Positions 56,331 through 64,000 of a DNA stretch of 64,000 bases are shown piece after piece; within the stretch, counting starts at the first letter, position 1, and every line of letters begins with the position of its first letter. The stretch spans positions 44,455,016 to 44,519,015 of the forward strand of contig OY735215.1 of NCBI GenBank assembly GCA_963457665.1, read 5' to 3'. Below the pieces are notes generated by a model that did not search any database, had not been told where the DNA came from, and saw nothing but the letters and a program-made list of their open reading frames with translations. Source of the DNA: Thysanoteuthis rhombus (Eukaryota; Mollusca; Cephalopoda; Oegopsida; Thysanoteuthidae). The translations under genes and the position numbers were made by a program.

Positions 56331-56735
56331 CGTTGGTCCGTCTAGCAGGCTATGTATGTATGTATGTATGTATCAGACATACAGGCTGGACTCTAAAGGG
56401 CTTAATTTTTCAAACTTAGTTTATATTACGTCTACCAAAACGCTTTTTTCTCATATCTCCTCGAATAGATTTTTAGTTAGGGGGGTAATTTGCGATGTAA
56501 GTTTATGCCAAATAGGCCCCTTTAGTTTGTATCCAGCAGCTTTTACGTTTGTTTTTTTTTAGTGATTACTGCATAACAAAAGGCGAGGGAAGTAACTTGT
56601 TCATTGATCACCCCTTTCTCAAATCTTTTCTCTATAGATCACTTCATCCAAATACAGAATGCTGCCAGAAGATGTTGGTCACGTGACGGTTTCTCCTGGG
56701 TGACTAACCTGATCTGATGTTTTTTTTTTTTTTTC
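56331..56735 (+). repeat. family A dispersed repeat
   Basis: GGCTATGTATGTATGTATGT, GCGATGTAAGTTTATGCCAA, GGCGAGGGAAGTAACTTGTT and the tail GGTTTCTCCTGGGTGACTAA in family order. The head is lost. Confidence 0.7.
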
Positions 56736-56902
56736 TCTTTGGTTTCCTCATCTCTTTCTTTCTTTCTCTATCAGATAGTTATCCCCCTCTATCTTATGGG
56801 CCTTCCTTCCCCATGTTCTCATGATAGTCTTTGAATCAACTTTCTTTCCTTATTCCTTTCAATAAAGAAATTATACGACTCCAACCAACATTAACGGTAA
56901 TT

Positions 56903-57319
56903 ATGTCATTGGGACAAAAAGTGGTTCGTGCAATCTGTAGAAATAGGTCGGATGACTTTCGGCAATTTCCCGTAATAGTAATTCAGAAAGACAAAACGGT
57001 TCGTGATGTGCTCTGTAAATGTAATGGCAAAGGGGCGTTCCCGTTAGAAGCATCAAAAGAAAAAATAGAATGGTGCAGCAAGATCCTGAACGTGAATAGT
57101 GAACAAAACAATAACAAGAGCCAAGAATTAAATAATTCAAAAAAGAAATTGATTAAACAGTTTCCGCTTAAAAATGGATTGATGTATGTTATGCGGTATA
57201 TTGAGACACTTCTAGAAGAAGTGATCGTCAGAAAGAAGTTTTGGGAAAAATTGCTGAGAGAGCGAGAGGTAGAGTTTGGGGTTGAGAGCAAACTGAAAAA
57301 AAAAACATACAAAAAATAA
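56903..57319 (+). CDS. candidate coding frame, unknown protein
   Basis: The first ATG (56903) opens 138 codons to TAA at 57317-57319. The frame is open upstream to 56828, just after a pyrimidine-rich stretch ending in TAG, so it could instead be a terminal exon starting there (about 164 codons). The product is hydrophilic and non-repetitive: MSLGQKVVRAICRNRSDD and IVIQKDKTVRDVLCKCNGKG early, then EKLLREREVEF and a Lys-rich end. I recognise no domain, and no poly-A signal is obvious. This is the most gene-like frame in the window, but a relic of an unknown transposon is equally possible. Confidence 0.35.
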   Translation: MSLGQKVVRAICRNRSDDFRQFPVIVIQKDKTVRDVLCKCNGKGAFPLEASKEKIEWCSKILNVNSEQNNNKSQELNNSKKKLIKQFPLKNGLMYVMRYIETLLEEVIVRKKFWEKLLREREVEFGVESKLKKKTYKK

Positions 57320-57706
57320 CTTCAAAGATGAAGATAATTGTATCAAGGTTTTCTACAATGTTACCTCTTACACGCTCAGACAGACTTTCTTTGAAGAAAT
57401 ACAAACACGCACATAGGCATACATGTACACACACAAAAACGCGCGCTCAAATATTTCTTGTGAATGTGCGTGTTTGTATGTGATCAAAGAAAGTATGCAT
57501 GCTTGTGTATGTATGTGTGGGTGTGTGCACCGGCTCATATACATAGGTAGAGAGAGAATCGGAGAAAGATGTGTGTATACTGTGAGAGCTTGATGGACAC
57601 ATACACTAGCCACTCCAGAATAAACATGCTACCGACCTTTGTCACAGGTGCGCAGTCTGGCTGATATTTACAGTTAAATTCTTTTTTCTTCCTTCTTCTT
57701 CTCCCT
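57320..57706. other. non-coding, CA/TG-rich
   Basis: Dispersed CACA and TGTG runs. No gene. Confidence 0.45.
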
Positions 57707-57960
57707 CCTCATCCCCCTCTTGTTCTTGTTCTTGTTCTTGTTCTTGTTCTTGTTGTTGTTCTTCTTCTTCTGTCCGTTCTCTCACGATCTTCTTCTTCTT
57801 CTTCTTCTTCTTCTCCTTCTTCCTCTTCCTCTTCTTCTTCTTCTTCTTCTTCTTCTTCTTCTTCTTCTTCTTCTTCTTCTTCCGTCCGTTCTCTCACGAT
57901 CTTCTTCTTCTTCTTCTTCTTCTTCTTCTGTCCGTTCTCTCACGATCTTCTTGTTCTACA
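57707..57960. repeat. (CTT)n tract with embedded higher-order unit
   Basis: (TTCTTG)n then (CTT)n, interrupted three times by the same 20-base phrase GTCCGTTCTCTCACGATCTT (about 57773, 57883, 57931). The minus strand gives a poly-Glu frame, which is an artefact. Confidence 0.9.
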
Positions 57961-59077
57961 TTGACAACTACTCCTGTGTTGTCACTGCTTCTTCACATCG
58001 GCGAATGAAGTTAGAAGAAATTCACGTATATGCCTGTGTCTGTCTTTCCACACAATACATCCATAAGTTCTCACAGAATTTCAATGACGTTTTGTGTAAG
58101 TAATTAAATTTTACGACGGATCCAAGATTTTTTTTTCGATTGAGTGTATTTCACACACCGCGACAGTAATCCAGAAAGTGAAACATCGAGACCTACAGTT
58201 TCTTCCCTACACCGTAACTATACATCAACTAATTTTCATTCAGTTCTCAGTGTATGGTGTTGGCTTGAGATATGCGCTCTCTGAGTGCTCTCTAGTTACC
58301 CATGGCTCCTCTATTTCTACCGTCCACTTCCTTGCTCATTTCCCCCCTTGCTTGTTCCCCAGTCTTACTTCTTTCTCCCACTCTCTTCCTCCTTCCTCAT
58401 ACTTTCCAACAGAACTAATTCTGCAATCATACGAATGGTTGTTTATTCACAAGTGCATACGAGTTGGTGGTGAGGCTCGATTTTGTTTATTCTTCAAACG
58501 GCCGAAACATGAGTCGGCCGAATGATTAGTAAGCCTGGGGGTCAGAGACCTCCATTAACCGACGGGTAAATTGTTGTTGCCGGGTTTTTTTTAGGAGAGG
58601 AAAGATGGTAGGTGGGGAAAACACAAATAAAGTACGAACAACTCGGAAAAAGCAGCATGACGTCATCCGAGTAATTCTCGCCTAATCTCGTTGGAGCGTC
58701 TCTCAGGAGGCCATGTGACCTTTATACAACCGCCTCAGTTGGCATTTACACTAAAAGCCCAAATATTTTGTAAAACACGATACAGCTTTACCTTGAATAG
58801 TGCGATTTTGATCAATGCAGATTTTGATGTACTATGGTTTAGGTATTGCTGACCAAATAGATGTAACGAAGTGTAAGGTGGAAAAAAACGCATGAGATCA
58901 AGATAAGATTTCCGAAATACATAATGATAAAGACTGTATAATGGATTGTCACCGAAATAACTGTATACTAAACACATTAGTTAATGTGTGATGTGTATCA
59001 GAATACACAATATGTTTCATGAAGTGGCATATGTTTATCAATATCTCGCTATGTTTTGAAAGCCCCGGGAAGTAGCT
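57961..59077. other. non-coding, nothing recognised
   Basis: The 115-codon frame at 58178-58525 is Ser/Phe/Leu-rich. No motif. Confidence 0.35.
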
Positions 59078-59456
59078 ATCAGATGAGATCATCATAATCA
59101 GTCTTTTAACGTCCGTCGTTGGACATAGACCTTGCCCAAGATTTGCCACACCTCTTTATTATGGGCGTCGCGGAGCTAGTACTTCCTGAACTTGTCTAGC
59201 TCGTCTCTCCATCTAATATTCTGCAGGCCTTAGTTGCGCATGTGATCTCAGGGGTTCTATGTCGTGAGTCGTGATGTCCATCGGTTGTCTGCCATTCTTG
59301 CATTTGATATTTTTGATGGATTCTATGATGTCCCTGACTCTTGTCTTAACCAAGAGACAGACCCGTAAATTGAGAACCATGCAACGTGCATATGAAAGAA
59401 TTATACTGGGCCTCACATGGAGAGATCACAAGACAGCACAGTACATCAGATGAGAT
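59078..59456 (-). mobile_element. RTE-like LINE with 5' inversion (twin priming) and TSD
   Basis: The 12-bp direct repeat ATCAGATGAGAT flanks the insertion (59078-59089 and 59445-59456). Segment 59090-59343 is the LINE 3' end on the minus strand (VRDIIESI through the GKVYVQRRTLKD-type end and a short ATGATG tail). Segment 59344-59444 is the piece just upstream (LTKRQTRKLRTMQRAYERII), on the opposite strand. The inverted piece ends about 12 bp short of where the other begins. This is the structure expected from twin priming during target-primed reverse transcription. About 355 bp inserted. Confidence 0.8.
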
Positions 59457-60374
59457 ACACTGCACTAATCTATTGCCAAACTCTTACCACCGACATTATC
59501 TTCGTAATAACTGGTGAAAATGACTAGACCAAAAATCATTGACGTCATGCATGATCAACAGTGACATACTCAAAAACAAATTTACTCCCACCTCTAAAAT
59601 CCACTTGTTTTGTTAAAGTTTACAAATCCCTATTTACTGAAATCACTACTAAAGGAGTTGAAACGGGACACGTTGTTTTGGAAGATAATTGTAAGGAGAT
59701 ATCAATTCTGCTTTGCTTACTTTTTAGAGTTTTATGAAAGGAGGGGGTTTGCCCCAAGCACAACCCAGTCTTGTTGAGGCTCAACAACAACATAATTCTG
59801 AAATGATTGTTTGCAGAATCTCTGATTACACTGTGTTATAATGACCCCATATAGTGTAGAGTTGAGTGTGGGTGTGTGCAATGTAGTTCGCGCGTGTGTG
59901 TGTATGTGTGTGTGTGTAGGGGTGTATAAGTATGTATGTATGTACGTGCATGTGTTTGGTTTTATATGGGTGTCCTGATGTATGTACATTGTTTGCTTGT
60001 AATATGTTTTGTTGTTGTGTTTGAGTACGTAAATTCTCTACATTGCACCGATACGGCTTTTACTGTCCGTTGTATTTTTACAAACAAAAAATGTTTACGT
60101 TTTTGTGAATCCGTAGCTCACAGCACACCCAAGATACAAAGCACCATACGCCATTAAACTACTTTATGATAACAGTTTCATACAAACATGTAAAAAGTTA
60201 TGATTCGCATTCATGCATAGTGTCATATACCCCAAAATTTGTTGCAAAATTTGCTATCCACAAGTTCACACACTTTTTTTAAGCCATCATGGATCAAGAA
60301 TGGCCGACATTTCCAAGTTTTTAAATCTCGCATCTCTATTTATGCATTGTTATGATGACCCTCTTGAAAAAAAA
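59457..60374. other. non-coding with (TG)n
   Basis: TG-rich tract at about 59865-59950. No gene. Confidence 0.45.
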
Positions 60375-60598
60375 CAAAAAAACACAAATGGCAAAGGGCT
60401 GGCCGTATTGCTAGAATGGTACAGAAACCACGTCTCACAAAGCGGATTTCCAGGGATCATCTGCGAAAACGTGGCCGGCAAAATAAGTGATAGCGTGACA
60501 AACTAACCAATTGAGAAAGTATTGGCTCCGGAACGATGATAAAGAGGTCTGGCGAATTTATGGGAAGGTGAATGTCCAATGTCGGACGCTAAAAGGCT

Positions 60599-60629
<31 letters not shown>

Positions 60630-60642
60630 ATGATGATGTAGG
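60375..60642 (+). mobile_element. LINE 3' end, separate subfamily
   Basis: GGCAAAGGGCTGGCCGTATT, GAGAAAGTATTGGCTCCGGA and AAGGTGAATGTCCAATGTCG correspond to the WQWAGHV, RKYWLR and GKVNVQCRTL blocks. The tail is (GCT)4(GAT)n. Confidence 0.65.
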
Positions 60643-61349
60643 CTCTGTATAGCACTGTTTCCATCAGCGCTTCATTTTTTAGGAATCTATCCTGAGTGCT
60701 AACCCATGCATTACTGTATTATAATGGATGCCTACCCAAGGTCAGTGATTGAAAGAGTAGATTTTGTCATTCAGTTTGATTCGCTCAGAATGCTCTACTA
60801 GAATGAGCTAGTGTCAAAATCAACTGCACTTAATAAATATCTACAACGCTGCGTGAGCTCCTGAAGTACGGGCTCTTAGTTCGAGTCTCTTCCGACGCCA
60901 CTTCTTTATTCTGACCTCCTGTTGTTTAATTCATCGGCCTCAAATGTGCTGCGATGGCAATTGAAAAGAAAAATGATTTATGCAGTAATCGAAATACTGG
61001 TCTATTGTGATGCCTGAAATAGCTACATGCTGATATCTACTAAGCTTAGTGTCATACGTCACAAAGCCACTGGCGTAGGGCAAATATCAAGTATTGAGTA
61101 CTCTTGCGTATTCTCCAAAAGCGCTAGTGGTTGGTGGTCGAGCTCAGGAGCACAGACAGGATTTCAAATGCTGATTTTCAACCTGGTCAGCCCTTTCAGA
61201 AAATTGGGTCTGTGAGAATCTAATATCATAATGGACTTTCATTTTCTCCATTTTCTCCATTTTTTTTTTTTTTCTCATTTCAATTTTTGCTTTTCTATCA
61301 ATTATTTCCGTAATGGTCTTCCATCAATACTTACCCTTTCGATCAGGAA
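60643..61349. other. non-coding with tRNA-like phrase
   Basis: CTTAGTTCGAGTCTCTTCCG at about 60880 is box-B-like. No clear box A. No gene. Confidence 0.35.
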
Positions 61350-61770
61350 CCGTCAACCAAAACAGTCACCACAGCTATCGACACAGGTTTCTTCAGTTTT
61401 TCATGTTGGTTTGGCTGGCTATGTATGTGTGTATCGCACTTACACGCTTCACCAATAGGGCTACAAGAATGGACATTTCAGCATTTACTTATTATGTCAA
61501 GAATTTTTTTTTATATAAATCCCACCCTGAATAGAATTTTAGTGAGGATTTCTATTTGAAATGTAAGTTTATGGTAAATTGATCCCTTATTATTTGCTCA
61601 CTTGTTTTTGTTTTTTTAAGAACTCAGACTTTTTAATCACCACCCCAAAAGTAGAAGTAACTTATCCATTTGTCACCCTTTCCCAATCTCATAATTTATC
61701 ACCCCCAACACAGCATGCTGCTAAGAGATGTTAGTCATGAGTCTGTTTCTATTGAGTGACTAACCCAACC
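61350..61770 (+). repeat. family A dispersed repeat
   Basis: ACCGTCAACCAAAACAGTCA, TTTGGCTGGCTATGTATGTG, CAACACAGCATGCTGCTAAG and the tail GTTTCTATTGAGTGACTAAC. One of the best-preserved copies. Confidence 0.75.
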
Positions 61771-62159
61771 TCTTTACTTTTCTTTATGAATAATATTTCC
61801 ATAATTGCTGACACCAAATTTTCTCAGACTGAATTCATCTGGCGCTCTCCGCAAACATTTTGAAGATTGGCAAGATACAATTTTTCTTTTTATATCACTA
61901 AACCCGCATATTTTGACCTCGTGTTGTACTAAGCTATGCTATGTTGATATCGATGTACTTTTCCTGTGAGTTTCTGAGTGATTATTCAAATTTGGGTTTA
62001 TTTAAGTCAACCAAACTCAATGTTATCAGTCTTGTACCATGATTAATAAGGTCACAGCTGTTATGTCCCTGAAAAATCCGTTTCTTGCAGAAAATATCCT
62101 TTGGTATCAACTGAGGATTTGAATCTAACCGTTGTGGAGCAAAAAATTCCCCTCCCCCC
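61771..62159. other. non-coding, nothing recognised
   Basis: No supported feature apart from the end of the open frame described next. Confidence 0.35.
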
Positions 62160-62345
62160 CATGTGTACCAATCCTTGTCTGTCTTTCCGTCTCGCCAGAT
62201 CTCCGTCCTCCTCGTCATCCTTCGTGTTTCGACCGAGTGCAGATCCCCAACCCACTGCCGCCTGACTGATTCATCATCGGCGGTTATCGATCGGTATTCG
62301 GCGGGGTCCATTCATTCGACAGACTTCGTGGGGATGGAGAGACGA
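62160..62345 (-). other. CpG-dense segment with candidate first exon
   Basis: About 185 bp with roughly 17 CpG by eye in a CpG-poor window. On the minus strand an ATG at 62311 opens MDPAEYRSITADDESVRRQW and then VGDLHSVETRRMTRRTEI, and the frame stays open to 61982. A weak donor (GGTACA) lies near 62168. It could be a first coding exon with its promoter, or a recently inserted unknown repeat. I do not recognise the peptide. Confidence 0.3.
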
Positions 62346-62435
62346 GAGACTCAAAGTGGGAAGGAGGAGGTAAGAAACGGTTGGAAAGGGGCGGGGAAGG
62401 GGAGAAAAGAAAGTGGAAATATTAATATTATTTTC

Positions 62436-62620
62436 ATTATTATTATTATTATTAGAAGTAGTAGTAGTAGTAGTAGTAGTAAACTGTTGTTATAATAATC
62501 ATAATAGTAGTAGTAATCAGGGAAATTCGGAAGAAGTAGTAGTAATAGTTGTCATTGTAATAAAACTGTAGTTTAGTAGTAGTAGTTATTTTAATTGAAG
62601 ACGTATTGAACTGTAGTAGT
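62436..62620. repeat. (ATT)n and (GTA)n microsatellites
   Basis: ATT run to about 62453 followed by imperfect (TAG)n/(TAA)n for 160 bp. Confidence 0.85.
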
Positions 62621-62791
62621 ATTAGTAATTAGCAATGGAAACTGCTGAAGTAGTGATAGTAGTAGCAATGGAAGAAGAACAAAAAAGGTTGGTAGATAAA
62701 AGATGAAAAAGAGGAGAAATGTATGTTATGTATTCAGTTGAAAAGACAATGCGGAAAACAAACTCGTCGAAAGTAATGAAATCTGTTTATT

Positions 62792-62832
62792 TCATTGACA
62801 TGTTTCGTCGGGGACTGACTTCTTCAGAATGA
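62792..62832 (-). ncRNA. hammerhead ribozyme-like motif, left arm
   Basis: Minus strand: TCATT (stem I), CTGAAGA (intact core), one extra A, GTC-AGTCCCC-GAC (stem II, three pairs), GAAA (intact), C-AT-G with AC/GT as stem III, TC (cleavage expected at 62797), and AATGA (stem I, five pairs with TCATT). The core is complete. The unpaired A between core and stem II departs from the textbook form but recurs at 15.1 and 38.0 kb. Confidence 0.55.
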
Positions 62833-63326
62833 GAAAAACAATGTCGCAAAATCACAAACGTTGACAATATATTAGCAGAGATCGGCAGTTAAATTGTTAT
62901 CAGTTCTTTTGTAGATGTCACCAAACTTAATTATCCAAAACAGTTTTATGGGCGTCCAAGAGTCTAGGTTTGTAATCTGATCTCAGCTTTTTTTGTCTCG
63001 AAAGAGTCATGTGTCTACTAATCTGTTTGTCTTATTGTTGACAAAAGGTGAGTTGGCATCATTAGCCGGTCCATTTTGGATACCAATAAAACCAATAAGT
63101 CAACTTATTAAAACTCCCAAACTGGCAACATAGCTTGAACTCTTTCTACGTATGAATTCCATGAAGGACACACACGCACATACTTTCCGTCAAAAAATTA
63201 GATTACCAGCCCAGACTGTCGGACACCCATGAAACCATTTTGGATAATTAAATTTGACGACATTTACAAAGAACTGATAATACCTTAACAGCTGATAGCT
63301 GCCTTTATATCGTCCATTTTTTTTTA

Positions 63327-63372
63327 TATTTCGAAGAAGTCACCCCCACACCCCACAAAACATGTCAATGGA
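63327..63372 (+). ncRNA. degenerate hammerhead-like motif, right arm
   Basis: Plus strand: TTCGAAGAAGTC, a C-rich loop, then CACAAAACATGTCAATGG, aligned with the left-arm motif. CTGAAGA has lost a base and GACGAAA has become CACAAAA, so this copy should be inactive. Confidence 0.45.
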
Positions 63373-63430
63373 ATATAGAGGTTTTATTTCTAACAGCAAA
63401 TCCGCTTTCTGCATTGTCTTTTCAACTCCA

Positions 63431-63531
63431 CAATGTCGGATAAATTAATCGAAACACTGATCTTATATTTATATATGTGCACAAACACACACGCACACTC
63501 ACACACACATGTATATATATATATATATATG

Positions 63532-63581
<50 letters not shown>

Positions 63582-63640
63582 ATATATATATATGTATATA
63601 TATATATAGTGGGTGTGCATGTGCGCGAGTGTGCTCGCTT
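63431..63640. repeat. (TA)n compound microsatellite
   Basis: CA then TATA/TATG runs, mainly 63508-63610, then TG-rich sequence. Confidence 0.9.
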
Positions 63641-63790
63641 GCATGCATGTATCTATATATGTTATCAAGAAATTGATATATGATCTGACAGAATGATTAC
63701 AGATTGTGTTATATTATATAAAAACTCTAATTTGAAATGGGCACGCTTTATTGCACAGTGAATGTACTATTTGGCCAAGACAACTCATAC
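63641..63790 (+). repeat. left part of the 40.2-kb foldback repeat
   Basis: ATGATCTGACAGAATGATTA, CTCTAATTTGAAATGGGCAC and GTACTATTTGGCCAAGACAA follow 40.2-40.33 kb in order. The right arm is not present. Confidence 0.5.
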
Positions 63791-64000
63791 ACACACACAC
63801 ACATATATATATATACATATATATACAGATATTACATAGAAATTATTGTAATGTAATATTGATTTATTTTCTCCACTTATAAATATTGATCGCTGTAGAA
63901 TAAAGAAATTACGAAATATATATGATTCTTTATTATGACGTATTATTATTCTCCACATATATGCGTGTGCGTGTGTGTCTGTGAGTGTGTCTGTGTGCGT
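63791..64000. other. (CA)n/(TA)n and AT-rich edge
   Basis: (CA)n-(TA)n at about 63788-63828, AT-rich sequence, then (TG)n running off the window end. Confidence 0.7.

Larger units (their letters stand above)
62734..63430. mobile_element. inverted-repeat element with hammerhead-like cores
   Basis: The left arm (about 62734-62968) and the right arm (about 63205-63430) match in reverse complement over about 230 bp. Examples are AGTTGAAAAGACAATGCGGA against the right-arm end, and TTTTGGATAATTAA(A/G)TTTG inside. The centre is about 235 bp. No protein is encoded. Inverted terminal arms of this length are known from foldbacks and from Penelope-like elements, whose LTRs may be inverted. Confidence 0.65.

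Noticed and set aside
57720-58103. 127-codon poly-Leu frame and the opposing poly-Glu frame
   Set aside because: Pure translation of (CTT)n microsatellite.
1-64000. CRISPR arrays, operons, prokaryotic promoters or phage genes
   Set aside because: Tandem repeats here are microsatellites without regular unique spacers. Nothing suggests a bacterial or phage origin.

Overview
The window looks like 64 kb of intergenic or intronic DNA from an animal genome with a low GC content. I see no complete protein-coding gene, no intact tRNA or rRNA gene, and no operon, Shine-Dalgarno or CRISPR structure. Long (TA)n, (TG)n, (CT)n and (CTT)n tracts, relics of RTE-like LINEs, Tc1/mariner transposons and a Penelope-like element, tRNA- and 5S-derived repeats, and splice-like signals all point to a metazoan. 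The overall style resembles a mollusc, possibly a coleoid cephalopod, but that is an inference from repeat texture and not a proof.

Layout. 0-12.6 kb: microsatellites, a LINE nested inside a dispersed repeat (called family A here), a first 5S-like scrap, and MITE-like family B copies. 12.6-19 kb: a purine-rich degenerate minisatellite, several TA tracts, a hammerhead-ribozyme-like motif at 15.1 kb, and pyrimidine-rich deserts. 19-25.3 kb: two relics of one mariner family and the longest LINE copy, which still has an open reverse-transcriptase palm fragment. 25-34 kb: family A copies, tRNA-like SINEs, a near full-length 5S-like sequence, and two LINE copies tail to tail. 34-42.6 kb: two candidate host exons, a Tc1-like transposon with TIRs of about 85 bp, a foldback, another LINE and a 5S-like composite. 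43-54 kb: more LINE tails, a 443-bp TIR element, and a decayed Penelope-like RT on the minus strand. 54-64 kb: the best hammerhead-like motif (55.35 kb), one open reading frame that looks non-repetitive (56.9-57.3 kb), a LINE with a twin-priming 5' inversion and a 12-bp target-site duplication (59.1-59.5 kb), a CpG-dense segment, and a roughly 700-bp inverted-repeat element whose arms carry a hammerhead-like core.

The most interesting theme is the set of hammerhead-like motifs (three good, several degenerate) in a window that also holds a Penelope-like RT remnant. Penelope-like elements and retrozymes are known to carry minimal type I hammerhead ribozymes with a very short stem III, and the three good copies fit that pattern by eye. 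Most open reading frames here are simple-sequence translations (poly-Ser/Leu/Phe or Lys/Arg/Glu) and are not annotated as genes.
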